Source: Acidobacteriota bacterium
GTDB taxonomy: Bacteria > Acidobacteriota > Terriglobia > Versatilivoradales > Versatilivoraceae
NCBI GenBank assembly: GCA_028875575.1
Contig: JAPPDF010000097.1
Span: 31,317 to 95,316, forward strand
Direction of reading: 5' to 3'
DNA length: 64,000 bases
How positions within the stretch are numbered: the stretch's first letter is position 1; each line of letters starts with the position of its first letter. The notes under the pieces are model-generated. The model was not told where the DNA came from. It was given only the letters and a program-made list of their open reading frames with translations, and ran no database searches. Shown here one piece after another: positions 41,926 to 51,043 of the stretch. A program made the position numbers and the translations under genes.

Positions 41926-44283
41926 ATGAATCGTTCCGATGAACTGAGGCGTCAGATCGAGGCGCTCCAGGAGCGCGTCTCCAGACTGAGCGCCGCCGTC
42001 CTGCGCATCAGCGTCAGCCTCGATCTCGACACCGTGTTGCAGGAAGTGGTCGACAGTGGCTGCGCCCTGACCGGAGCCCAATACGGCGTGATCACCACCG
42101 GCGACGAAGCCGGAAGGGTCCAGGAGTTCGTCACTTCCGGCTTCACGCCCGAGGAACAAGAACAGATGGTTGCCTGGACGGACGGACCGCGGCTGTTCGC
42201 GCACTTTCGCGAGCTCGACGCGCCACTTCGGCTGACAGACCTGCCCACCTACGTCCGGGCGCTCGGCTTCTCGTCGGACCTGATGCGGTCGAAGACGCTG
42301 CAGGTCACGCCGATACGGCATGGGGACGACTACGTCGGCAACTTCTTCCTCGCCGGCAAGGAAGGCGGCCGGGAGTTCACCAGCGGCGACGAGGAGATGC
42401 TGGTGCTGTTCGCCTCCCAGGCCGCGGCCGCGATCGCCAACGCCCGTACGCACCGCGACGAGCGGCGGGCGCGGGCCGACCTGGAGACGCTGATCGAGAC
42501 CTCACCGGTGGGCGTCGTGGTCTTCGACGGCAGAACCGGCAAGCCCGTGTCGATCAATCGGGAGGTGCGGCGAGTTGTCCAGGCCTTGGACATGACGAGT
42601 CAGTCACCCGAAGAGCTGCTGAGAATGATTAACTGCCGCCGTGCCGACGGACGGGAGGTCAACTTGGCGGAGTTCCCGCTGGCGCAGCAACTGAGCGGCG
42701 GCGAAACCGTGCGCGGTGAGGAGATGACGCTCACGGTCCCGAGCGGCCGGAGCGTCACCATGTTGGTCAACTCGACGCCGATACAGGCGGCCGACGGCGC
42801 GGTCGAGTCTGTCGTGGTCACCCTGCAGGACCTGGCTCCGCTTGACGAGTTGGAGCGGTCTCGAGCCGAGTTTCTGAGTCTTGTGAGTCACGAACTGCGG
42901 ACACCGCTAGCCGCAATCAAGGGCTCGGCCGCCACCGTGCTGGACGCCTCTCCCGCCCCGAGCCTTGCCGAGGTACTTCAGTTTTTCCGCATCATCGAAC
43001 AACAGGCTGATCACATGCGGGGCCTGATCAGCGACCTGCTGGATGCGGGACATATCAAGGCGGGTACTCTGTCGGTAACCACGGAGCCGGCGGAGGTGGC
43101 CAACCTGGTGGAACAGGCCAGGAAAACCTTCCAGAGCGGTGGCGGCCAGCACACGCTCCTGATCGACCTGCCGCCCGATTTGCCTCGAGTTCTGGCCGAC
43201 CGGCTCCGCATCGTCCAGGTTCTCAACAACCTTTTTTCCAATGCGTCGAGGCATTCTTCCGAAGCCTTTCCCATCCGGGTCTCAGCCGTGCAAGATGGCG
43301 TATACGTGGCAATCTCGGTCTCCGATGAAGGTCAGGGCATACCGCCGGAGCAGTTGCCACATCTATTCCGCAAGGACGTGCGTGTGGGAGGCGGCGAGGG
43401 CGTCACCAGGGGGGCGGGCCTGGGGTTGGCCATTTGCAAGGGTCTGGTGGAAGCCCACGGGGGCCGCATCCGGGCCGATAGCGGCGGAGCGGGTCTGGGA
43501 GCGCGGTTCACTTTCACTATTCCGGTAGCCGAAGAGACTGACAGTCCTGTCACTATCGGCTTCGCCCGCGGTTCCTCGCGCTCACCGGAGAAAGGACAGG
43601 GGGGCACGCGCATCCTTGTAATGGACGACGACCCGCTGACGCTCCGCTTCGTTCGCGACGCGCTCTCTGCCGCGGGCTACTCTCCGCTTGTAACCGGGGA
43701 CCCTCAGGAACTGCCCCGTCTGATCAAGACGAAGAAGCCCGAACTGGTCCTGCTGGATCTGGTGCTTCCCGAGACCGACGGCATCGAGCTGATGGAAAGC
43801 CTGCCCGAGTTGGCCGATTTGCCGGTCATCTTCATCTCCGCCTACGGAAGAGACGACACTATCGCCAGGGCCCTGGAGATGGGCGCCGCCGACTACATCG
43901 TCAAGCCCTTCTCTGCGAGGGAGTTGACGGCGAGGGTCCATGCTGCCCTGCGGAAGCTTGCCGCAACGCCCAAACCCTTCCATCTGGAGGATCTGGAGAT
44001 CGACTACGAGATACGTCGGGTGACCGTGGCCGGCCGGACGGTGCAACTGACACCCCTCGAATACGAACTTCTCCGCACCCTGTCGATCAACGCCGGACGG
44101 GTTACGACATACGATTCCCTGATTCGCCAAGTGTGGAGCGGTAGGGAGTATGCCAGCGCTCGGCTGGTGCGCACTTTCGTGAAGAATCTCCGCCGTAAGC
44201 TTGGCGATCACGCGAATGTCCCCACCTATATTCACAACGTGCACGGGGTCGGCTACCGTTTGGTGGCCGAAGACGACCAGTGA
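41926..44283 (+). CDS. Single-chain GAF-PAS-histidine kinase-receiver-winged helix protein (paralogue 2)
   Basis: A 785-residue paralogue of the protein at 34777-37140, with the same domains in the same order: GAF (YGVITTGDEAGR...GNFFLAGKEGG), PAS (ETSPVGVVVFDGRTG), HisKA (SLVSHELRTPLAAIKG), HATPase (VLNNLFSNASRH, VSDEGQGIP, GAGLGLAICKGLVEAHGG), receiver (ILVMDDDP, LVLLDLVLPETDG, YIVKPFSA) and winged helix (LTPLEYELLRTLSINAGRV...NVHGVGYRL). All catalytic residues look intact. It follows the adhesin gene on the same strand after a gene-poor 1.26 kb, and precedes a decayed outer-membrane protein. Confidence 0.93.
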   Translation: MNRSDELRRQIEALQERVSRLSAAVLRISVSLDLDTVLQEVVDSGCALTGAQYGVITTGDEAGRVQEFVTSGFTPEEQEQMVAWTDGPRLFAHFRELDAPLRLTDLPTYVRALGFSSDLMRSKTLQVTPIRHGDDYVGNFFLAGKEGGREFTSGDEEMLVLFASQAAAAIANARTHRDERRARADLETLIETSPVGVVVFDGRTGKPVSINREVRRVVQALDMTSQSPEELLRMINCRRADGREVNLAEFPLAQQLSGGETVRGEEMTLTVPSGRSVTMLVNSTPIQAADGAVESVVVTLQDLAPLDELERSRAEFLSLVSHELRTPLAAIKGSAATVLDASPAPSLAEVLQFFRIIEQQADHMRGLISDLLDAGHIKAGTLSVTTEPAEVANLVEQARKTFQSGGGQHTLLIDLPPDLPRVLADRLRIVQVLNNLFSNASRHSSEAFPIRVSAVQDGVYVAISVSDEGQGIPPEQLPHLFRKDVRVGGGEGVTRGAGLGLAICKGLVEAHGGRIRADSGGAGLGARFTFTIPVAEETDSPVTIGFARGSSRSPEKGQGGTRILVMDDDPLTLRFVRDALSAAGYSPLVTGDPQELPRLIKTKKPELVLLDLVLPETDGIELMESLPELADLPVIFISAYGRDDTIARALEMGAADYIVKPFSARELTARVHAALRKLAATPKPFHLEDLEIDYEIRRVTVAGRTVQLTPLEYELLRTLSINAGRVTTYDSLIRQVWSGREYASARLVRTFVKNLRRKLGDHANVPTYIHNVHGVGYRLVAEDDQ

Positions 44284-44736
44284 GCACCCATCCCTTCGGC
44301 TCGAAGCGCTGACGGCAGCAGAACATCTCACGAGTATCGCTTTACCGACCGGGTAAAGGACAGCCACCGTGCCCTGAGCAATGAAGCGACGGTGACGATC
44401 GCGGTCACGGGGCTGAACTGGCCGGGGGAGCATCGTTTACCAACGTCGTCGCCAGGGTCGGTCTGCCGGCATGGCTGCCGGCCAGGGGGGCTCCTACGGC
44501 TACCGATTCGGCATCGGTCTTGTCCTGAACTTCTGAATGCGGGCAGCGCCGACCTCTCGCCGCCGGAACCACTCGGAAGGCCCCGCTTCCGACTCTCCCT
44601 CCAAGCTGTTGCCCTCAGTCCTGACAGGCAACGCTCAAAACGCATCGATTGTCCCTCTGAACGCTCTTCCGAAAACTCTGGTGAGATTTGTCGGCTGGCT
44701 ATCCGGGCGTGGGCCCGGCGATGCGTGAACCCACGG
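44284..44736. other. Interval with outer-membrane protein remnants only
   Basis: The 453 bases between the convergent kinase and AddA-like genes hold no intact gene. They contain the fragments annotated at 44320-44536; the rest (44537-44736) shows nothing recognisable. Confidence 0.6.
44320..44536 (+). pseudogene. Remnant of an adhesin/outer-membrane protein (VCBS-like repeat plus barrel end)
   Basis: One frame reads YRFTDRVKDSHRALSNEATV then TIAVTGLN (to ~44415), matching the end of a VCBS/cadherin-like repeat (D..GA.SN.ATVTITVTG.N). In another frame 44471-44536 reads AAGQGGSYGYRFGIGLVLNF then stop: alternating hydrophobic residues ending in Phe, the usual last strand of an outer-membrane barrel. 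A frameshift separates them. I infer the wreck of a larger surface protein. Confidence 0.5.
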
Positions 44737-47700
44737 TCAACCCGGGTAAACCCACTCCCGCCAGCCCTGGAGCATGGGGAAGTACAGACCCAGTCGAATG
44801 GGGCGGGAGTCCATGGACCGGATCAAGCTCCCGTAGGTTTCCAACTGGGTGCGGTAGCGGGCCTGCTCATTGTCGAGAAAGTCTTCCGGGGACCCGCCCG
44901 TATGGGTTCCCGTCTTGTAGTCGATGATCCACCGTGTGCCGTCGGCCACGAAGGTCCGGTCCAGGACGTGGCGACGAACGCTGCCTTGGAGCACCGTGGA
45001 GAGTGCATACTCTCTCCGGTCGTCCTGGTGGAGTGAAAGAATCCAGCGGCCGCGGTCGTCCTGGACGGTGTTTGTCAGAGCGGAAACGGCTCGGGAAAGG
45101 GCCTCGTCCAACTTGTCGCCCTCCAGTCCCTCCTGCCTCAATGCGACGCGGAGGGTTTCCTTGCTGAAGTGCAGACGGTCCGGCGCCCACAGTTGCTGAA
45201 GCATCCGGTGGACCACCGTTCCCACTCGCCGCTGCAGCTCGCCTGCCCACTCGAACGTCGGTTGGCGTGGCCCCGGGTCCTCGGTTCCGGGAGGCTGTGT
45301 TCCGGGTTGCCAAACCACATCCTTCGGGGGAAGGGGCGGCGACCAGTCGGGAGTCAGGCGCCGCAGAGGGACGCCTGGAGGCTCCGGGGGGACGGTGTCG
45401 ACCGTATCTTCTTTCTCAACGACCGGGTTCGTCAGACTCTGGGAGAACTCCGGCTCGACCGTCTTCCAGACCTTTGCCAGCAGCGAGCGCGAATCGGGCG
45501 CTCTCAACCCGGGCTCTTCGGGATCGAGCCTGGTGTGTCCCAGCAGATGCAGGCTCTTCCGGGCTCTGGTGGCGGCCACATAGAGGAGGCGCGTATTCTC
45601 ATGAACCCGCTTCTGCCGGTCAATGCTTTTGAGGTAGTCGTAGAGTGCGTCCTTGTCGCCCGCGGCCTCGGGTATCGGTGCCAGCAGCAGGCGGGACCGA
45701 TCACCGTCCGGGTACTCGGTCCAGCGCAGCAGGCGTGGATCGTCGTGCCGCGCTCGGCGTCCCAACCCCGGCAGGATTACCGTGTCGAACTCCAGCCCCT
45801 TGGCCTTGTGAATGGTCATCAACTGCAGTTCTTCGCCGGCTTCGACGTCGGAGGGAGCGTACAGGCGGGCGACGTCCTCGGCGAACCGGGTCTCGTCGCG
45901 GAGTCGCATGCCGTCGGTTGACTGCTCCAGAAGGTCCAGGCAGGCGGCGGCATCCTCGAGTTCCGCCTGCGTTTCAAGGCAGGCCGGACCGCCCAGAGCG
46001 ATCCACAGGCTCTCCACCCAGCGGCGGACCGGCAGGCGCTCCCGCCGGGCCAGAGCATCCCCTAGATGAGGGATCAGGCGGTGGAGCCGCGTCCGGCCGT
46101 CGGGAGACAATCGTTCCTGTCTGGCAGGGTCCCGCATCAGATCCCAGACGGCGGCGGTCGGATCGCCCCGCACCAGCGCATCCAGGTCCCCCAACCTCAG
46201 ACCGCACCAGGGCGCCCGCAGGATCGACAACCAGGCCAGTCGGTTCCCCGGATGCAGGAGCGCCTGCGTGAGGGACATCAGGTCCTGAACCACCGGGCGT
46301 TCGCCCAGGGCATCGATCTCCACGGCACGAAATTTCTTTTGGCTCTGGCGTAGCGCGGCCACGATTTGGAACAAATGGCTGCGAGCCAGCACCAGCACGG
46401 CAATGGTCCCGTCCGGGTTCTCTTGCCGGGCTTCCTCGATGATTTCGATGACACGCCGGGCCTCCTCGGGCCGCGGGTCATCCGTCAGACACGGATGCAG
46501 GCGAACGGCCCTGCCGGGACTGTCCTCCTTGAACGGCACCGAGGGTTCGTAGGTCACGGCCCCGGTCAACACGTCTTCAGTCTCCGGGAAGGCATCGCTC
46601 AGCGCTCGATTCACCCAATCCACGATTCCCGGACTGGAGCGAAAATTCAGTGACAGCGTCAGTGGCTCCGGCCGGACAGCGGCTATTCCGTTTGCCCGAG
46701 CGCTCAGAAACAGTCCCACCTCGGCCTCGCGAAAGCCGTAGATCGACTGCATGGGATCGCCAACCAGAAACAGCGTGCGTCCGTCTCCTGGCTGCCAGTC
46801 TCCGATGAGTCGGGCCAGCAGGCCGTACTGGCTTTGGGAGGTGTCCTGAAACTCGTCGATCAGCAGGTGATGGATTCGGCAGTCGAGCGCAAAGGCAAGG
46901 GCGGTGGGAACCTCGTCGGTGCCCAGAGCCCTTCGTGCACGAATCGCCACCTCGGTGAAGTCGACGCCCCCTTCTTCCCGAAATACGAGTTGAAGCTGGC
47001 CGACGGCCACGGGCAATAGGTGCACCAGGGCGGCCAGCACCTCCCACTGCCCATCCTCGAAGTGCGACGAGGGCAGCTTCCGCAAGGCATGCAGCGAAGC
47101 CTCGGCGCTTTCGTCGAGTTCAATTCCTTGCCAGGCCTCCTTGGCGGCACGCCCTGCAGAGGTCGGGGGGAACCCCTGGTTCCTGTTCAGGGTCCGGCGG
47201 CGGTCTCCCTGTCGGCTCAGGAACATTTCCGCCAGCCCCCGCCAAAGAGGCAGCGACTGCAGGGTAGCGTCCGGAAATTCCTGCAGCTCGAAGCAAGCGT
47301 CAAGAGCGCTGGCGCGCTTCAGTTCTCGAAGGTTCCCGGCGGCGAAGCGAGCCAGGGCGACCGTCTCCGCCCTGAAGCCCTCCGGGAATGCCGCCTGCAC
47401 CCGTTCGAGAGCGCGCTCCACCACCCGCTCGAGAGAACGCTCCAGTTCCTCGCGCAACTGGGCCGGTGGCGGCTGTCCGACCACGTGTCGCAGCCACTGG
47501 TCACGGTTCCCCAGCATGGTGCTCACCAACTGCTCGACTGTTGCGATGTCGTTGTCGAGGTGCGCGAGGAGTCGCGACAAGGCTGCGGAATCGTCAGCCG
47601 CTGTCCGGTCAGTTTCCAGCATGGCCAGCGTTCGGCGCGCCGCCGCAAGGTAGAGGCGCCCCGCGTCTTCCTCGGGCCCGAGCGAGGCACCCATGCGGGA

Positions 47701-48099
47701 TACCCAGGGCATCTGCCTGACCAGCAGGGCGCATAGAGAATCGATGGTTTGAATGCGAAGGCGGGAGGGATGTTCGGTCAGGCGCCAGTTCAGTTTGTCG
47801 TTCTGCGCCAAGGCTGCCTGCGCCAATTTCCAGGTGTGGGCTTCATGCGGCGCGGCGGGCTGCTGTCCGGGGGCTCTCTGGATTGCGGAGATGACCCGGT
47901 GGCGCATCTCCGCGGCCGCCTTCTGCGTAAAGGTGATGGCGACCACGGCCTCGGGTTGCTCGACCTGCCCCAGCAGCGTCAGGAACCGCTGGATGAGCAA
48001 CTCGGTTTTTCCGGATCCCGCGGGCGCCTGAACGATGAACGACTGTGAGGGGTCGAGCGCCTGCAGACGCTGCTGCCGGTCCTGGGTCCGGTCAATCAT
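44737..48099 (-). CDS. addA: AddA-like UvrD helicase-nuclease
   Basis: A 1120-residue helicase-nuclease. Walker A APAGSGKTELLIQRFLTLL near the N-terminus, AITFTQKAAAEM (motif Ia), HHLLIDEFQDTSQSQ (Walker B/motif II), FLVGDPMQSIYGFREAE (motif III), LSLNFRSSPGIVDWVN (motif IV), LMTIHKAKGLEFDTVILPGL (motif V), LLYVAATRARKSLHLLGH (motif VI), and a C-terminal PD-(D/E)XK nuclease with TRWIIDYKTGTH. With AddB it processes double-strand DNA ends for RecA loading. The ATG at 48099 overlaps the end of addB by 8 bases (ATGATTGA), so translation is coupled. Confidence 0.9.
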   Translation of the reverse strand: MIDRTQDRQQRLQALDPSQSFIVQAPAGSGKTELLIQRFLTLLGQVEQPEAVVAITFTQKAAAEMRHRVISAIQRAPGQQPAAPHEAHTWKLAQAALAQNDKLNWRLTEHPSRLRIQTIDSLCALLVRQMPWVSRMGASLGPEEDAGRLYLAAARRTLAMLETDRTAADDSAALSRLLAHLDNDIATVEQLVSTMLGNRDQWLRHVVGQPPPAQLREELERSLERVVERALERVQAAFPEGFRAETVALARFAAGNLRELKRASALDACFELQEFPDATLQSLPLWRGLAEMFLSRQGDRRRTLNRNQGFPPTSAGRAAKEAWQGIELDESAEASLHALRKLPSSHFEDGQWEVLAALVHLLPVAVGQLQLVFREEGGVDFTEVAIRARRALGTDEVPTALAFALDCRIHHLLIDEFQDTSQSQYGLLARLIGDWQPGDGRTLFLVGDPMQSIYGFREAEVGLFLSARANGIAAVRPEPLTLSLNFRSSPGIVDWVNRALSDAFPETEDVLTGAVTYEPSVPFKEDSPGRAVRLHPCLTDDPRPEEARRVIEIIEEARQENPDGTIAVLVLARSHLFQIVAALRQSQKKFRAVEIDALGERPVVQDLMSLTQALLHPGNRLAWLSILRAPWCGLRLGDLDALVRGDPTAAVWDLMRDPARQERLSPDGRTRLHRLIPHLGDALARRERLPVRRWVESLWIALGGPACLETQAELEDAAACLDLLEQSTDGMRLRDETRFAEDVARLYAPSDVEAGEELQLMTIHKAKGLEFDTVILPGLGRRARHDDPRLLRWTEYPDGDRSRLLLAPIPEAAGDKDALYDYLKSIDRQKRVHENTRLLYVAATRARKSLHLLGHTRLDPEEPGLRAPDSRSLLAKVWKTVEPEFSQSLTNPVVEKEDTVDTVPPEPPGVPLRRLTPDWSPPLPPKDVVWQPGTQPPGTEDPGPRQPTFEWAGELQRRVGTVVHRMLQQLWAPDRLHFSKETLRVALRQEGLEGDKLDEALSRAVSALTNTVQDDRGRWILSLHQDDRREYALSTVLQGSVRRHVLDRTFVADGTRWIIDYKTGTHTGGSPEDFLDNEQARYRTQLETYGSLIRSMDSRPIRLGLYFPMLQGWREWVYPG

Positions 48100-50731
48100 G
48101 GCCGCCCTCGGGCTCGGCCGGAGCCTGTCCGATTCGGCAGAGCGCGGGCAATGCGCAATGCCGGCAGGTCTTGCGGGGGTCCTTGGGGTCGACCACGGCC
48201 TCCCCCGCTCTGAAGCCTCGACCCAGCCGATCCAGGACCTCCCGCCACTCTTCAATGGTCTCTTCCAGGGGTGGCTGTTCATCGGGCACCTTGACGTCGG
48301 GAACGATCCCCGCGGAGCCGGCCAGGCCTCGAAAGCCGAAGGCCCCGGTCTTGAGGCTGCCGAAGAAAACCCCTGCCACCGGAGCTCCGGCGGTTGCGGC
48401 GTAAATGGGCAGTTGCGGTTCATCGGGTCTGGGGCCGTCCCAGTCCGAAGGCCGGCACTCGCCGGTCTTGTAGTCCAGAATGACCAGTTCTCCGCTTTCG
48501 AGTCGGTCCACGCGGTCGGCGCGGATGTTCATCCGGAGGCCGCCCAGGGTCACCCGCCGCCCCTCTTCCTGTTCGAGCATGGTAAACGCCTGCCGTTGTT
48601 TCTCGAGGACGAGCCACTGCCCAATGACGCGTTCCAACCGTTTCTGTTCAATGGCCGCAAACCGTGTATTTCGCAGGATCCGTCGGAATCTGGCAAACTC
48701 CCGAATCTCGGAACCGGCCTGGGAGCGCACCAGTTCCGCCAGTTCTTTCTCACCGATCGTCACCAATGCCTGGTGAGATCGCAACTGCTCCCAGACTCGC
48801 TCGAGAATGCCATGAACCAGTTGGCCGCGGTCCAGAGCGTTCAAGCCGGGCTCGGGATCGTCCGGAGCTCTTGCTGCCAGGCGCAACTCGGCAAACGCCC
48901 TGAAGGGACAGGCCGCTTGCAGTTTGAACAGGAAGGTTCCGGCCCGGAACGGGACGTCGCCGCAGGGCGGGGCGCGGTGGTCCTGGACGGTCTCCATCCG
49001 GGAGGAGCGCCGAAGCAGTTCCGGGTAGCCTGCTGAAGCTGCAAGCCCCAGGTCGGCCTCGACGACTTCCGGCAATGCAGTCAGGAGCGGACTGACTCTC
49101 AAATCCGAATCGCCTTTCCGCCGGGGATGGCTGACGATCACGGTTGGAGCGCTCGACAGGAGGCGGGCCGTGAGGGTCCCGGCAAACTCCAGTTCGCGGT
49201 CCGGGGACGAGCGGGGCAGGTTGAAACGCCGTTGCAGGCTAAACGGCAGGAACGGATCGGGAGACGGGGCCGCCGGCCAGGCGTTGTCGTGCATCCCCAT
49301 GATCCAGAGCCGGTCGAAGCGCAGGCCGGAGGCCTCCAACAAACCCAGAATCTGGACAGGCGCCGGCTCGGACTCCGGCTGAAACTGCCTGCTGGAAGCC
49401 AGTTGTCTCAACCTGCCGATGGCCGCACCCAGGGAGATGTTCCCGCAGACTCGGTCGAGCCTGGCCAGTTCGGAGAGCAGTTCTCTCCAGACTTCAAGCG
49501 TCTGGTACTCCGCACTGTCGATACCGCGGTCTCCCGGCCACCCGACCGCCTGCAGGAATCGGGACAAGGCTGGAGGCCAGTCGCTGGGCATCCGACTGGT
49601 CTGCAGGGCCTGGTACTGCTCCGTCCAGGCCGTCAACCGGGACGCGAGCTCGGGACACTGCCGGGAGCCATCGCCGCCGCGGGCCAACCGGATGACGTCT
49701 CTCAACGAAACGTAAGGCTCTCCCATGGAACGCAATTCGACGTCGAGCAGGGCGCGTCCGGTCAGTTCCTCGTCGGAACTCTGCAGAAACGGGGATCGCA
49801 GGAGTCGGCCGGCGTTCTCGATCGGAACCTTCCAGGGGTCGGTTCCAAGCAGGAGGAATGCCGTGTCAATTATGGGATACCCGCTGGCGGGCAGTCCCAG
49901 AGAGATGTTGAACAGCCGCCTCGGGTCGAGGTCCTGCCGCGCCCGGGAGCGGGGATGCAGGGTTTCACCGAAAATCCGCTCAACCTGGCTGCGGCGCCCG
50001 CCCAATTCGGGAACGACGACGCCGATTCGAAAATCGGGGGATGCGGCCTCCGGTTCGCTTTCCAGAATTCGGCGCGCCCATTGGGCGGCGGCGCCGATCT
50101 CACGAGCAGCATCGACCAGGCCCAGGCGCACGGCCCTGCCGGCGGCTTGGGGGATTTCGCGCTGCCGAACTTCCGTCCCGCGTTGTGACAGGCAGTCGAA
50201 CAGGCGCTGCTGAGCGGGCGTTGGCTCGAGAAAGCCTGCAAATTCCACTTGCTTGGGGACCGGGAGCTCTCTCCGTTCGATGAGATCCGCTACCAATGCC
50301 GGAAGTTCGGCGCCTGACAACCACCCGTTCCGGCGGCAGCGGTGACGAAACTCCTCGACCCAACCCAGGAAGGTTTCGGAATCTTCCTGGTCTCTCCACT
50401 CCGAGGCGTCCAGGGGAAGATTCCAGGTGCACACAAGACTCCATGAGGTCAGAGCCGCTTCGGCGGTTCTGGGGACCTCGAGCAGCCCGTCTTCAGGGCC
50501 GGAAGGGATGATGTCTTCCCAGATCGCCCGTTCCTCGGCAGGACGGAGGGGGCGTGCGGCGGTCTTCGCCTGTCCGGAAAACAGCCACTCCCTCCACATT
50601 TCGGACAGCCACGCCGACAAGGGCAGGATGCCGGGCGTCGGCCAGGACGACCGGCCTGCGGCCTCTTGTTCGCGGTCGTATTCCTGCTGGAGTTCTCGGG
50701 CCAGTCGGAGATTCGCGGTGATGACGGTCAT
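48092..50731 (-). CDS. addB: AddB-like PD-(D/E)XK nuclease subunit
   Basis: An 879-residue partner of the helicase downstream. The N-terminal two-thirds is a divergent, inactivated helicase-like region (MTVITANLRLARELQQEYDREQ, ILGLLEASGLRFDRLWIMGM). The C-terminal nuclease shows GQLVHGILERVWEQL and ELVILDYKTGE. A single Cys in LQAACPFRAFAELRL and the cluster CRHCALPALCRIG near the C-terminus fit the four-cysteine 4Fe-4S staple of AddB. No functional Walker A is seen. The start at 50731 is where homology begins; the frame is open to 51580 but antisense to the next gene. Operon with addA. Confidence 0.87.
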   Translation of the reverse strand: MTVITANLRLARELQQEYDREQEAAGRSSWPTPGILPLSAWLSEMWREWLFSGQAKTAARPLRPAEERAIWEDIIPSGPEDGLLEVPRTAEAALTSWSLVCTWNLPLDASEWRDQEDSETFLGWVEEFRHRCRRNGWLSGAELPALVADLIERRELPVPKQVEFAGFLEPTPAQQRLFDCLSQRGTEVRQREIPQAAGRAVRLGLVDAAREIGAAAQWARRILESEPEAASPDFRIGVVVPELGGRRSQVERIFGETLHPRSRARQDLDPRRLFNISLGLPASGYPIIDTAFLLLGTDPWKVPIENAGRLLRSPFLQSSDEELTGRALLDVELRSMGEPYVSLRDVIRLARGGDGSRQCPELASRLTAWTEQYQALQTSRMPSDWPPALSRFLQAVGWPGDRGIDSAEYQTLEVWRELLSELARLDRVCGNISLGAAIGRLRQLASSRQFQPESEPAPVQILGLLEASGLRFDRLWIMGMHDNAWPAAPSPDPFLPFSLQRRFNLPRSSPDRELEFAGTLTARLLSSAPTVIVSHPRRKGDSDLRVSPLLTALPEVVEADLGLAASAGYPELLRRSSRMETVQDHRAPPCGDVPFRAGTFLFKLQAACPFRAFAELRLAARAPDDPEPGLNALDRGQLVHGILERVWEQLRSHQALVTIGEKELAELVRSQAGSEIREFARFRRILRNTRFAAIEQKRLERVIGQWLVLEKQRQAFTMLEQEEGRRVTLGGLRMNIRADRVDRLESGELVILDYKTGECRPSDWDGPRPDEPQLPIYAATAGAPVAGVFFGSLKTGAFGFRGLAGSAGIVPDVKVPDEQPPLEETIEEWREVLDRLGRGFRAGEAVVDPKDPRKTCRHCALPALCRIGQAPAEPEGGHD

Positions 50732-51043
50732 ATTCGGTGGCTCGAGTCTAGCACGATGAGATGCCCGCGCAAGCCGGGAGGGGACGTTGTTGAATTTCCG
50801 GAATACCTCTTTGCAGAGAGCAGGTAGGAAACGTTGTCCTTTTTCAATATCGGGTGCGACTTGGTGAATACTGCTGTCTAGACACAAAAGGCACAATTTG
50901 TGATTTTGTGCCTTTTGTGGCCATTCCCGGCAAACGTCCCGCTGCCCGGTCCCGCCTTGACGGGAGAGTGGCGGAAGTCCTATCATTGCGGCAGGGTGAA
51001 CACGTCTCCATCCGAAATCATTCAACCTACAGGTCGTCTGCCG
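50732..51043. other. Divergent intergenic region with dispersed repeat
   Basis: About 310 bases between addB (leftward) and the cytochrome-WD40 gene (rightward). It is largely filled by the third CACAAAAGGCACAAAA repeat copy (50839-50946). No gene or clear promoter is seen. Confidence 0.6.
50839..50946 (-). repeat. Dispersed AT-rich repeat (CACAAAAGGCACAAAA family), copy 3 (reverse)
   Basis: Reverse complement reads gcagcgggacgtttgccggg, aatggccacaaaaggcacaa, then aaattgtgccttttgtgtc and a caccaagtcgcacccgatat end. The arms ACAAAAGGCACAATTTGTG / TTTTGTGCCTTTTGTGG can pair. Confidence 0.8.
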
